Under the pieces are notes generated by a model, which had not been told where the DNA came from, searched no databases, and worked only from the letters and a program-made list of their open reading frames with translations. This document shows, piece by piece, positions 8,337-17,867 of a stretch of DNA of 45,951 bases; the first letter of the stretch is position 1; each line of letters opens with the position of its first letter. Made by a program: the position numbers and the translations under genes. Where the stretch lies: positions 1-45,951 of the forward strand of contig JAIXOZ010000037.1 in assembly GCA_027486495.1 (NCBI GenBank), in the 5' to 3' direction. This DNA comes from Comamonadaceae bacterium (GTDB lineage: Bacteria > Pseudomonadota > Gammaproteobacteria > Burkholderiales > Burkholderiaceae_C).

Positions 8337-10055
8337 ATGCCCGCTCACGCTGCTGTATGGCCTGCTCGCCTGCCTTTCCGGATCACCGCGCCCGCCACTT
8401 CCTTGTGGATGAACCTGGCGATCAGTGCTTTGCGATACCCGGACAAGGCTGCGCTGGTGTTCATGGGACGGGTCTGGACTTACCACGAACTGATGGCCAG
8501 CGCCGAACAATTGGCGGGTCAACTCCAAGCTTTGGGTGTACAAGCCGGGGACCGCGTGGTGTTGGACATGCAAAACTGCCCACAGCTGGTCATCACCCAC
8601 TTTGCTGTTCTGCGCATCGATGCGGTGGTGGTGCCTGTCAACCCGATGAACCGTGCTGAAGAGCTCAAGCATTACATCACCGACCCCGACACAAAAGTCG
8701 CCGTGACCACGGCCGATTTGGCCCCTGATTTGGCGCAGGCCAGCGAGGCTTTGCCGCCCGATCAACGCCTGAAACACTTGGTGGTCACTCAGTTCACCGA
8801 TGTGTTTGATCCCGATACGGTCGGCCCCGAAGACATGCCCGAGGCTTGGCGTTCGTGGTTGCTGCCGGTGCGCGATTTGCCGGTCATCAGCTCAGGCCAG
8901 GTGCATGCTTGGGCCAATCTGATGGCGGCCCCCACGGTGGACTTGCCCCCGCCTCAGGCCACGACGGAGGACTTGGCCATCTTGCCCTACACGAGCGGTA
9001 CCACGGGTTTGCCCAAGGGCTGCATGCACACGCACGGCACCATCATGCACAACGCCATGTCCAGTGCCTTGTGGGGCAACGGCACGCCGGAAAACGTGAC
9101 CTTGTGTGTGGTGCCCATGTTCCATATCACCGGCATGGTCAGCGTTATGCACACCAGCATTTTGCTGGGAGCCAGCCTGGTGCTGATGCCGCGCTGGGAC
9201 CGCGATGTGGCGGGTCATTTGATCTCGAAATGGGCCGTGACGCACTGGACCAACATACCGACCATGGTGATTGACCTGCTGGGCAGCCCGAACATGGACC
9301 GTTATGACCTGAGCAGCTTGGTCTACATCGGCGGCGGCGGCGCGGCCATGCCCGAGGCGGTGGCCCAGCGTTTGCGCGACCAGTTTGATTTGCGTTACGT
9401 GGAGGGTTATGGCCTGACCGAAACCGCAGCCCCCTCCCACACCAACCCGCCTGATGCGCCCAAGAAACAGTGTTTGGGCATCCCGTTCATGAGCGTGGAG
9501 TCGCGCATTGTGGACCCCGAGACCTTGGCCGAGCTGCCGACCGGCGAGTCGGGTGAAATCGTGATCAGCGGCCCGCAGGTTTTTAAGGGTTATTGGAAAC
9601 GAGCCGAGGCGACCTCCGATGCTTTCTTTGAGCGTGACGGCTACTTGTTTTTCCGTTCGGGCGACATGGGGCGGGTCGACGAAGAGGGTTACTTCTTCAT
9701 GACCGACCGCTTGAAGCGCATGATCAACGCCAGCGGCTTCAAAGTGTGGCCCGCCGAGGTTGAAGCTCTGATGTTCCGTCACCCAGCGATTCAGGAGGCC
9801 TGCATCATCGCCACCCGAGACGCCTACCGGGGCGAGTCAGTCAAAGCGGTGGTGGTTTTGCGGCAAGACCACAAGGGCCAAGTCAGCGAGCAGGACATCA
9901 TCGACTGGTGCCGTGAGAACATGGCGGTATACAAAATGCCCCGCGCCGTGAGTTTTGTCGATGCCTTGCCCAAGAGTGGCAGCGGCAAAGTCATGTGGCG
10001 GGCCTTGCAAGAGGCCGAGATGGCCACTTTGGCCGCCGAAACCAAAACCACATGA
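8337..10055 (+). CDS. Acyl-CoA synthetase / AMP-dependent ligase
   Basis: The protein has 572 residues from the ATG at 8337, which has an AGGAG site at 8324-8328; a TTG directly before it is less likely. It carries the phosphate-binding motif of the adenylate-forming superfamily (YTSGTTGLPKG, near residue 218), the adenine-binding motif EGYGLTETA (near 354), the hinge region with SGDMGRVDEEGYFF and DRLKRMI, and a C-terminal lysine in SGSGKVMW (near 547). It activates a carboxylic acid with ATP to an acyl-adenylate and then to a CoA thioester in the cytoplasm. Overall character is of medium- to long-chain fatty-acid ligases; the true acid is unknown. Its stop overlaps the start of the flavin oxidoreductase gene (ATGA), so the two are co-translated. 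Confidence 0.9.
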   Translation: MPAHAAVWPARLPFRITAPATSLWMNLAISALRYPDKAALVFMGRVWTYHELMASAEQLAGQLQALGVQAGDRVVLDMQNCPQLVITHFAVLRIDAVVVPVNPMNRAEELKHYITDPDTKVAVTTADLAPDLAQASEALPPDQRLKHLVVTQFTDVFDPDTVGPEDMPEAWRSWLLPVRDLPVISSGQVHAWANLMAAPTVDLPPPQATTEDLAILPYTSGTTGLPKGCMHTHGTIMHNAMSSALWGNGTPENVTLCVVPMFHITGMVSVMHTSILLGASLVLMPRWDRDVAGHLISKWAVTHWTNIPTMVIDLLGSPNMDRYDLSSLVYIGGGGAAMPEAVAQRLRDQFDLRYVEGYGLTETAAPSHTNPPDAPKKQCLGIPFMSVESRIVDPETLAELPTGESGEIVISGPQVFKGYWKRAEATSDAFFERDGYLFFRSGDMGRVDEEGYFFMTDRLKRMINASGFKVWPAEVEALMFRHPAIQEACIIATRDAYRGESVKAVVVLRQDHKGQVSEQDIIDWCRENMAVYKMPRAVSFVDALPKSGSGKVMWRALQEAEMATLAAETKTT

Positions 10056-11071
10056 GCTTGAAACTTTCCGTCCTTGACCAGTCAGCCGCCGCCTCCGGGC
10101 GTGGGCAAGACGCCACCATCCGACAGACGCTGGCGCTGGCCGAGCAAGCCGAGGCCTGGGGCTATGACCGTTTCTGGGTGAGCGAGCACCACAGCCACCC
10201 CAGCATCGTGGGCAGCGCCCCCGAAGTCTTGATGGCTGCCATTGCCGCCCGCACCCAGCGCATCCGCATTGGCAGCGCGGGGGTGATGCTGCCCCATTAC
10301 TCGGCGCTCAAGGTGGCCGAGCAGTTTCGGGTGCTGGACGCCCTGGCCCCCGGTCGCATCGACCTGGGCGTGGGCCGCGCGCCGGGCAGCGATGGCCGCA
10401 CCGCGCAATTGCTTAACCCCGACCGCAATGCGTCCGAGCGTTTTCCGCAGCAGGTCATGGAAATGCAAGCTTGGGTGAGTGGCCACAACCTGCCACCCGG
10501 TCACCCGGGGCACAACGTGTTCGCCTACCCGCTGTCAGAGACTGCACCCGCCGTGTGGATTCTGGGCAGTTCAGACTATGGCGCCCAATTGGCCGCGCAC
10601 TTGGGGCTGCCCTATGCGTTTGCCTACTTCATCAGCGACGGGCAGGGCGCTGACGAGGCGCTGCAGATTTACCGCGAAACTTTTCGGCCCAGTGCAGCCC
10701 TGCAAAAACCCCACGCCGCCCTGTGCGTCTGGGCCCTGGCCGCTGACACCGACGAAGAAGCACTGCGCTTGTTCGAGAGTCGCGCCCGCTGGAAGATGGA
10801 CCGAAATTTGGGCCGCATCGGGGCGCTGCTGCCACCTGAAGAAGCGGCGCGTGACTACAGCCCGGCCGAGCAGTTTGCCTTGGAGCGCCTGCGTGATTCG
10901 GCCTTGATCGGCTCGGCCGCCACCGTGGGCCGCAAATTGCGCCAACTGGCCGCGCGGCTGGAGGTGCAAGAGTTGGTGGTCATCACCTGGACGCATGACC
11001 CTGCAGCGCAAATGCGCTCTTACGAGTTGCTCGCCCAAGAATTTGGATTGGCGGCAAACTCTGTGCTTTAA
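10052..11071 (+). CDS. LLM-class (luciferase-like) flavin-dependent oxidoreductase
   Basis: The 339-residue protein belongs to the bacterial-luciferase superfamily: LDQSAAASG near the N-terminus, FWVSEHHSHPSIVGSAPEVL (residues about 44-63), GSAGVMLPHYSALKVAEQF and RIDLGVGRAPGSD are signatures of the group-1 type family often annotated as luciferase-like monooxygenase. It has a TIM-barrel fold that uses reduced FMN from a separate reductase. The start overlaps the acyl-CoA synthetase stop by 4 bases (ATGA), which suggests a shared pathway, possibly oxidation of a CoA-activated or related substrate. No flavin reductase gene lies next to it. The substrate is unknown. Confidence 0.88.
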   Translation: MSLKLSVLDQSAAASGRGQDATIRQTLALAEQAEAWGYDRFWVSEHHSHPSIVGSAPEVLMAAIAARTQRIRIGSAGVMLPHYSALKVAEQFRVLDALAPGRIDLGVGRAPGSDGRTAQLLNPDRNASERFPQQVMEMQAWVSGHNLPPGHPGHNVFAYPLSETAPAVWILGSSDYGAQLAAHLGLPYAFAYFISDGQGADEALQIYRETFRPSAALQKPHAALCVWALAADTDEEALRLFESRARWKMDRNLGRIGALLPPEEAARDYSPAEQFALERLRDSALIGSAATVGRKLRQLAARLEVQELVVITWTHDPAAQMRSYELLAQEFGLAANSVL

Positions 11072-11097
11072 TTTTTTAAATGCACAGGATTTCTGAC

Positions 11098-12117
11098 ATG
11101 TTCACCACCGCAATCGCTGGCAGCTTGCCCAAACCCGCTTGGCTGGCCGAGACCGAAAAACTCTGGCCGCAGTGGACCACCCAGGGCCCCGAGCTGCAGC
11201 AAGCCAAGGCCGATGCCACGCTGCTGTGGATCAAGGCGCAAGAAGACGCAGGCCTGGACGTGATCGGTGACGGCGAACAAGCCCGTCAGCACTTTGTGCA
11301 CGGTTTTGTGGAGCAGGTCGAGGGCATCGACTTTGTCAACAAAGTCACCATGGGCATCCGCAACAACCGCTACGACGCGCAGGTGCCTCAAGTCATTGCA
11401 CCGCTGCGCCTCAAGGGCCGTGTGCATGCGTTCGAAGCCCAGTTGGCCCGCGCCCACACCAAGAAAAAACTCAAATTCACCTTGCCTGGCCCGATGACCA
11501 TTGTGGACACCGTGGCCGACCGCTTCTATGGCGACAAGGTCAAGATGGCCATGGCCTTTGCCGAGTTGCTCAACCAAGAAGCGCTGGCGCTGCAGGCCGA
11601 TGGTGTGGACATCATTCAGTTCGACGAGCCCGCGTTCAACGTCTACATGGACGAGGCTGCCGACTGGGGCGTCAAGGCGCTGGAGGTGGCTGCGCGCGGC
11701 CTGACCTGTACCACGGCGGTGCACATTTGCTACGGCTATGGCATCGAGGCCAACAACAAATGGAAAGAGACCCTGGGCCACGAGTGGCGGCAATACGAAA
11801 AGGTGTTCCCAGCCCTCGCCAAGAGCAGCATCCAACAGGTCAGTTTGGAGTGCATGCACTCGCATGTGCCGATGGAGATGATGAAGCTGCTGGAGGGTAA
11901 AGACGTGATGGTGGGTGTGATCGACGTGGCCAACCCGGCCATTGAAACGCCCGAAGAAATCGCTGACACCATTGGCCGTGCATTGCAGTTCGTGCCCAAG
12001 AACCGCCTGATCGCCTGCACCAACTGCGGCCTGGCCCCCATGAGCCGTGCGGTGGCCGAGGCCAAGCTCAAAGCGCTGGCCGAAGGGGCCAAGCTGGCCA
12101 GCCAGCGTTACGCCTGA
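11098..12117 (+). CDS. Core MetE-type cobalamin-independent methionine synthase family protein
   Basis: From the ATG at 11098, preceded by AGGA 8 bases upstream, the protein has 339 residues and starts MFTTAIAGSLPKPAWLAE, the usual beginning of this short family. It corresponds only to the C-terminal catalytic barrel of MetE (the full enzyme is about 750 residues). The zinc ligands are present: H209 and C211 (VHIC), E251 (LECMH) and C310 (ACTNCG). Such core proteins transfer a methyl group to homocysteine thiolate, but the methyl donor differs from or is uncertain compared with full MetE because the N-terminal folate-binding half is absent. It follows the flavin oxidoreductase gene by 26 bases, so co-transcription is plausible. 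Confidence 0.85.
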   Translation: MFTTAIAGSLPKPAWLAETEKLWPQWTTQGPELQQAKADATLLWIKAQEDAGLDVIGDGEQARQHFVHGFVEQVEGIDFVNKVTMGIRNNRYDAQVPQVIAPLRLKGRVHAFEAQLARAHTKKKLKFTLPGPMTIVDTVADRFYGDKVKMAMAFAELLNQEALALQADGVDIIQFDEPAFNVYMDEAADWGVKALEVAARGLTCTTAVHICYGYGIEANNKWKETLGHEWRQYEKVFPALAKSSIQQVSLECMHSHVPMEMMKLLEGKDVMVGVIDVANPAIETPEEIADTIGRALQFVPKNRLIACTNCGLAPMSRAVAEAKLKALAEGAKLASQRYA

Positions 12118-12138
12118 GGCACTGCGCGATGAAGCAAC

Positions 12139-12156
12139 ACCCGGCATCTGCCGGGT
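12139..12156 (+). terminator. Short GC-rich hairpin after the MetE-like gene
   Basis: ACCCGGC-ATCT-GCCGGGT is a perfect 7-bp stem with a 4-base loop, 21 bases after the stop codon of the MetE-like gene. There is no T run, so it may be a weak terminator or an RNA 3'-end structure. Confidence 0.4.
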
Positions 12157-12193
12157 TATGCTTGCCTCTTCGCCAGATATCCCGGACTTTTGA

Positions 12194-12940
12194 ATGCCCC
12201 AACAAACGCTGCAGCCGCCCCTGACCTCACCTGACCTGCTCAATGCCACGCTGTCAGATCAGGGCTTTGCGGTCCTCGGAGCGGCCAGTGTTTGCGCTTT
12301 GGCCGGTGTCAAGATCGAGGCCCTTCAAGCGCTGCAACCTTCTTGGCAAGATTTGCCGCCGGACCAGTACCTCAAGGACGGGGGGCGTTATCGCCGCCGC
12401 CGTCACGCCAGCTTTGAAGTCACACCGGACCAAGTGAAAGCCGTGGCGCACCGCGCCCACTGGCAGCCGCTGTCTTACAACGCCTTGCACGGTGGCATGC
12501 AGCGTTGGTTTGAGCCCATGGCCCCCGCAGTTGTTCAGCAACACACCTGGCAAAAATTGTTGTGTTGGTTGGCCAAGGTGGCTTCTGCGGCCCAAGGCGA
12601 GCAGACCTGGTACACAGAGGCCCACCAGTTCCGCATCGACACCACCGACGGGATTGGCCGCCCTACGCCCGAAGGCGCGCACCGCGATGGCGTCAATTGG
12701 GTGGCGGTGTTTTTGGTGGGCCGCCATGGCATCAAGGGCGGCGAGACGCGGGTGTTTGACATGGACAGCCCAAGGGGCCAGCGTTTCACCCTGAGCGAAC
12801 CTTGGTCGGTGCTGTTGCTGGACGACAGCCGAGTGATCCACGAAACCACACCCATCCAACCCGAGCAACCGGGCGGCTGGCGTGACACCTTGGTGGTCAC
12901 GCTGCGCTCGGGTGGTTTTTTGGACGACCCAGCGCCCTGA
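12194..12940 (+). CDS. 2-oxoglutarate/Fe(II) dioxygenase family protein
   Basis: The protein has 248 residues of the 2OG-Fe(II) oxygenase family that includes bacterial free-amino-acid hydroxylases such as isoleucine dioxygenase. The iron-binding triad can be read as H163-x-D165 (GAHRDGVNW) and H216 (RVIHETTP), with an arginine near residue 231 (GWRDTLVVTLR) placed to bind 2-oxoglutarate. The KDGGRYRRRRHASF segment (residues 56-69) is typical of the family. Members of this group hydroxylate L-amino acids or related small molecules in the cytoplasm. The substrate here is unknown. It is a lone gene convergent with yajQ, 76 bases after the MetE-like gene. Confidence 0.85.
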   Translation: MPQQTLQPPLTSPDLLNATLSDQGFAVLGAASVCALAGVKIEALQALQPSWQDLPPDQYLKDGGRYRRRRHASFEVTPDQVKAVAHRAHWQPLSYNALHGGMQRWFEPMAPAVVQQHTWQKLLCWLAKVASAAQGEQTWYTEAHQFRIDTTDGIGRPTPEGAHRDGVNWVAVFLVGRHGIKGGETRVFDMDSPRGQRFTLSEPWSVLLLDDSRVIHETTPIQPEQPGGWRDTLVVTLRSGGFLDDPAP

Positions 12941-13426
12941 TCAATCACGGAAGTTGTCGAAGGACAGCGGCAACTCGGTCATGTCTTTGCGCAGCAGGGC
13001 CATGGCTTCTTGCAAGTCGTCACGTTTGGCACCGGTCACACGCACCGCATCCCCTTGGATCGATGCCTGTACCTTGATCTTGCTTTCCTTGATCAACTTG
13101 GTGATCTTCTTGGCATCTTCGGTCTCGATGCCGTTTTTCACCTTGATCACCTGCTTGACTTTGTCGCCGCCGATTTTTTCGACCTTGCCAATGTCCAGAA
13201 ACCGCACGTCCACATTGCGTTTGGTCAGCTTGTTGCGCAAGATGTCTTCGACCTGCGTGAGTTGAAACTCGGCATCGCCGAACATCGTGATCTCTTTGTC
13301 TTTGAGCTCGATCTTGGCCGATGTGCCTTTGAAGTCAAAGCGGGTGCCGATTTCTTTGGCAGAAGTGTCAACGGCGTTGCGCACTTCGGCCATATTGGGT
13401 TCGCAAACGGTATCAAACGAGGGCAT
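12941..13426 (-). CDS. yajQ: YajQ family nucleotide-binding protein
   Basis: The 161-residue protein starts [20 protein letters not shown] and ends [11 protein letters not shown], both diagnostic of YajQ (UPF0234). The family has a duplicated ferredoxin-like fold that binds nucleic acid or nucleotide; in Xanthomonas and Pseudomonas members bind cyclic di-GMP and act with a transcription factor. The start is fixed by the conserved N-terminus, though the frame is open much further upstream into murB. It is divergent from murB with 40 bases between starts, and its stop abuts the dioxygenase stop. Role in this organism is not shown by the sequence. Confidence 0.95.
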   Translation of the reverse strand: MPSFDTVCEPNMAEVRNAVDTSAKEIGTRFDFKGTSAKIELKDKEITMFGDAEFQLTQVEDILRNKLTKRNVDVRFLDIGKVEKIGGDKVKQVIKVKNGIETEDAKKITKLIKESKIKVQASIQGDAVRVTGAKRDDLQEAMALLRKDMTELPLSFDNFRD

Positions 13427-13466
13427 GGCTGAAACTATCCGAGGTTGAGAATGCGACAATTCTCCC

Positions 13467-14519
13467 ATGAACCTGGAGAAAAATGTCCCCCTGCAGCCGT
13501 ACAACACGTTCGGCATCGCCGCCAAAGCCCAGGCTTTGGTTCGGGTGCGCTCCGAAGCCGACCTTTTGGCCGTGCTCGCTGACCCGCAACTGGCCAGCTT
13601 TCCCAGGCAGGTGCTCGGCGGCGGCAGCAACATCGTTTTGACGGGTGATGTCAAAGCGCTGGTGCTCAAGATGGAGCTACCAGGCATTGGTCTGGCAGGC
13701 GAGACCGACAAACATTGGGTGATTGAGGCGGGAGCGGGCGTTGACTGGCATGCGCTCGTGGCCTGGACCTTGGACAACGGTTACCCGGGTCTGGAAAACA
13801 TGGCGCTGATCCCCGGCACCGTGGGCGCCTCACCGGTGCAAAACATCGGTGCCTACGGCGTGGAATTGCAAGACCGCTTTGATTCGCTCGACGCCATGGA
13901 CATGCTCACGGGTGAGTTGTTCAGTTTGAATGCAGCGCAGTGCGGCTTCAGTTACCGCGACTCGGTCTTCAAGCACGCTTCCGGCGGCCCGGATGGTTTG
14001 GGACTGGCGGGCAGTGCGGTCATTTTGCGGGTGCGTTTTGCGCTGCCCAAGCGCTGGAAGCCCGAGCTGGGCTACCTGGACCTGGAGCGCAAGATGGCCG
14101 AGACGGGCATCCAGAACCCCGACGCCCGGCAAATTTTTGACTGGGTGGTGGCGATTCGCCGCGCCAAACTGCCTGACCCGGCCGTGATTGGCAACGCAGG
14201 CAGCTTCTTCAAGAACCCGAGCGTGACGCCCGAGCAGTGCGCCGACATCATCGCCCGCGAACCCAAGGTGGTCCACTACCCCATGCCCGACGGCAGCATC
14301 AAGCTGGCGGCGGGCTGGTTGATCGACGCCTGCGGCTGGAAAGGCAAGACCGTGGGCCATGCTGGGGTCTATGAAAAGCAAGCGCTGGTGCTGGTCAACC
14401 GGGGCGGACGCGAGAACCCCTGCACCGGGGGCGAGGTGATGACGCTGGCCAAGGCGATTCAGACCAGTGTGTATGAGCGGTTTGGCATTCGGCTGGAGCC
14501 AGAGCCGGTGGTGATTTGA
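13467..14519 (+). CDS. murB: UDP-N-acetylenolpyruvoylglucosamine reductase
   Basis: The 350-residue protein is a type I MurB: FAD-binding motif [11 protein letters not shown] near residue 50, [11 protein letters not shown] near 127, the catalytic-serine motif [10 protein letters not shown] near residue 245, and the C-terminal catalytic glutamate in LEPEPVVI. It reduces UDP-GlcNAc-enolpyruvate to UDP-MurNAc with NADPH in the cytoplasm, the second committed step of peptidoglycan synthesis. Length is typical for beta- and gammaproteobacteria. Divergent from yajQ, followed by a hairpin-rich gene-free stretch. Confidence 0.96.
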   Translation: MNLEKNVPLQPYNTFGIAAKAQALVRVRSEADLLAVLADPQLASFPRQVLGGGSNIVLTGDVKALVLKMELPGIGLAGETDKHWVIEAGAGVDWHALVAWTLDNGYPGLENMALIPGTVGASPVQNIGAYGVELQDRFDSLDAMDMLTGELFSLNAAQCGFSYRDSVFKHASGGPDGLGLAGSAVILRVRFALPKRWKPELGYLDLERKMAETGIQNPDARQIFDWVVAIRRAKLPDPAVIGNAGSFFKNPSVTPEQCADIIAREPKVVHYPMPDGSIKLAAGWLIDACGWKGKTVGHAGVYEKQALVLVNRGGRENPCTGGEVMTLAKAIQTSVYERFGIRLEPEPVVI

Positions 14520-14552
14520 TTTTGGGCGTTGGTGGTGGTTTGCCGCCCCGGA

Positions 14553-14620
14553 TTGGGGCCTGAGCGGTCGGCCTCATACTCGCTGCGCTCGCCAAATCGG
14601 CCGATCCGCGCAGGCCCCAA
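14553..14620. repeat. Long imperfect inverted repeat, copy 1 (REP-like)
   Basis: TTGGGGCCTG (14553-14562) pairs perfectly with CAGGCCCCAA (14611-14620), and pairing continues inward with one mismatch and one bulge to GGCC. The loop contains CTCATACTCGCTGCGCTCGC followed by CAAATCGG. The same loop sequence occurs inverted in the next hairpin. Confidence 0.7.
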
Positions 14621-14674
14621 CCCAGCGCTAGGTCGGTGACAACCTCAATACTCGCTGGTGTTTCAACAGGTGCA

Positions 14675-14759
14675 GCCTTGGTGCGGGCGCCTGCCGGACT
14701 CGCCGATTTGGCGAGCGAAGCGAGTTATGAGGCGAGCCGGCAGGCGCCCGCACCAAGGC
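14675..14759. repeat. Long near-perfect inverted repeat, copy 2 (REP-like)
   Basis: A perfect 23-bp stem (14675-14697 with 14737-14759, core GGTGCGGGCGCCTGCCGG) continues, after one unpaired A, into CTCGCC (14699-14704) paired with GGCGAG (14731-14736). The loop, read on the minus strand, is a near copy of the loop of the upstream hairpin (ATAACTCGCTTCGCTCGCC, then AAATCGG). The arms are unrelated in sequence to those of copy 1, while the loops are alike. Confidence 0.75.
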
Positions 14760-14789
14760 GGAAAACACCAGAACAAAATGGCAGACAAC

Positions 14790-14815
14790 AAAAAACGGCC
14801 CGAAGGCCGTTTTTT
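14790..14815 (-). terminator. Rho-independent terminator of argG (works on both strands)
   Basis: A-run, CGGCC, loop CGAA, GGCCG, T-run: a compact stem with A/T tails on both sides, 19 bases beyond the argG stop. On the minus strand it ends the ppnP-argG transcript; the T run on the plus strand could also stop read-through from murB. Confidence 0.85.
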
Positions 14816-14833
14816 ATGGAGGCGACAGAAGCA

Positions 14834-16505
<1,672 letters not shown>

Positions 16506-16548
16506 GGGTGATGATTCAGAGGGGCGGGTCAGTCCCGCGTCAATGGAA

Positions 16549-16570
16549 AAGGGCGTCTTTGGACGCCCTT
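16549..16570 (-). terminator. Rho-independent terminator after the glycine-zipper gene
   Basis: AAGGGCGTC-TTTG-GACGCCCTT is a perfect 9-bp stem with a 4-base loop. On the minus strand the stem is followed by TTTTCC, so it ends the transcript of the glycine-zipper gene just before the ppnP promoter region. Confidence 0.75.
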
Positions 16571-16649
16571 GGTGGTCAGTCAGCCTGACATTTTAGGCCA
16601 GACGGCCGATCCCGTTCAGGGACTGACAAGGCTCGGCCCTCATGGATTT

Positions 16650-17303
16650 TCAGCGCCAATGGCCATGGCGGCGGTTGTGAACGTGGCCATTGCTCCAGCC
16701 CCAACCCAGATGGATGGTGGAGTAGACCGGTGGGTAGTTTCGGTAAACCGGAGTGGGTACATACACCACGCGGGATTCGGTGATGAGTGGAGCCATTGGG
16801 GTGCTGGTGGTCACCACCGTGTCTGCAGGTGCGGCAGACTGGGGCATGCCGATGGGCGTGACTTGAAGGTGGATGGTAGGGCCCGGGTCTTGGGGCAGTT
16901 GAACGCTGTATTGCTTGCCTGCGTATTCGTAAACCACGTTGTAACCGCTCAAACGGTTTTCGTAAGCGGTCTGGGTGGTGCAGGTGGTTTGGTTTTGCAT
17001 TTGACTGCCCGGATTCTCGATCCGGTCGCCCATGATGACGCCGCCCATGACGCCGGCCATGGTGGCCACAGCACGGCCCGATCCGCCCCCGATTTGGTTG
17101 CCGATCGCAGCGCCGGCGATGGCGCCCATCAAGGCGCCTGCGCCGGATGTGGGGTTCTGCACAGCCACAGGGGTTTGCGTGCAGGTTTGGCGTGGCACGG
17201 CGACTTGTTGGTAAACCGCAGTGCGGGAGATCACTTGTCCGATTTCCTGGGCTTGCACCAGCCCGCTTGCTGCAAGTAAAAGAGTGGTCATCAGGGTTTT
17301 CAT
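16650..17303 (-). CDS. Glycine-zipper 2TM domain envelope protein (17-kDa surface-antigen-like)
   Basis: The 217-residue protein has a Sec signal peptide (MKTLMTTLLLAASGLVQAQ). Residues about 52-93 form a glycine-zipper hairpin (GAGALMGAIAGAAIGNQIGG and TMAGVMGGVIMGD), as in the Rickettsia 17-kDa antigen/SlyB group, which inserts in membranes. Two conserved cysteines (near CTQT and TTCTTQ) frame the zipper. The C-terminal part is proline-, tyrosine- and histidine-rich (PVYRNYPPVYS; NGHVHNRRHGHWR), unusual and possibly metal-binding. There is no lipobox, so it is probably periplasmic or membrane-inserted rather than a lipoprotein. Exact function unknown. Confidence 0.82.
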   Translation of the reverse strand: MKTLMTTLLLAASGLVQAQEIGQVISRTAVYQQVAVPRQTCTQTPVAVQNPTSGAGALMGAIAGAAIGNQIGGGSGRAVATMAGVMGGVIMGDRIENPGSQMQNQTTCTTQTAYENRLSGYNVVYEYAGKQYSVQLPQDPGPTIHLQVTPIGMPQSAAPADTVVTTSTPMAPLITESRVVYVPTPVYRNYPPVYSTIHLGWGWSNGHVHNRRHGHWR

Positions 17304-17406
17304 GATCGGTTTCTCCGTGAAATCAATGAGGTCGAGTTTAGCTTTGATGTTGTGTTTCTGGATGGCTGGCAGGTAAAGTTGTTGCGCTTTTCATGGAAGG
17401 CGGCAA

Positions 17407-17424
17407 GCAGGCAGTTTTGCCTGC
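17407..17424 (-). terminator. Hairpin after the ArsC/YffB-like gene
   Basis: GCAGGC-AGTTTT-GCCTGC forms a perfect 6-bp stem about 50 bases beyond the stop of the ArsC-like gene. There is no strong T run on the minus strand; a weak terminator at best. Confidence 0.3.
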
Positions 17425-17472
17425 GGCCACCGCCGTGCGCCGATGCCGACCATCAGCGACCCCTGTTTTTTC

Positions 17473-17817
17473 TCAGGCAGGCCAGTGGTCTGGCGTGAAG
17501 CCCACAGTGACCCGCCCCGAGGGCCAGGCAATGACCGGCCGTTTGATGGTGCTGGCGTGCACCAGCATGACTTGTTTGGCGCTGGCACTGTCCGTCACGC
17601 CAGCTTGCACCGTGTCATCCAGCTTGCGCCATGTTGTGCCTTTGCGGTTGAGCAGGGTTTCCCAGCCCACCGCACCCAGCCAGGTGTCCAGCTGCGCCTC
17701 GGGCACGCCTTGTTTCTTGAAGTCGTGAAATGACGCGTTCAGGCCTTGGTCGTCCAGCCAGGCGCGGGCTTTTTTGACGGTGTCGCAGTTGGGAATGCCG
17801 TAAACAATGGGGTCCAT
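17473..17817 (-). CDS. ArsC/Spx-family reductase-like protein (YffB type)
   Basis: The 114-residue thioredoxin-fold protein begins MDPIVYGIPNCDTVKKARAWL, with the single catalytic cysteine at position 11, as in YffB-like members of the ArsC/Spx family; it also has RKGTTWRKL and the motif IKRPVIAW near the C-terminus, which holds the cis-proline region. Members are glutathione-dependent thiol reductases; true arsenate reduction is unlikely for the YffB branch. It is divergent from folC with 50 bases between the starts. Confidence 0.88.
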   Translation of the reverse strand: MDPIVYGIPNCDTVKKARAWLDDQGLNASFHDFKKQGVPEAQLDTWLGAVGWETLLNRKGTTWRKLDDTVQAGVTDSASAKQVMLVHASTIKRPVIAWPSGRVTVGFTPDHWPA

Positions 17818-17867
17818 GGGGAATTGATCCGATGAAATGAGACAAGACTGGGCGACAATCGCCGCTT

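Larger units (their letters stand above)
14520..14833. other. Gene-free, hairpin-rich stretch between murB and argG
   Basis: No gene is seen here. The 314 bases hold two inverted copies of a repeat related to the 28-base segment around TCGCCAAATCGGC, each enclosed in its own long inverted repeat, followed by the argG terminator. Both long palindromes are listed separately. Confidence 0.7.
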
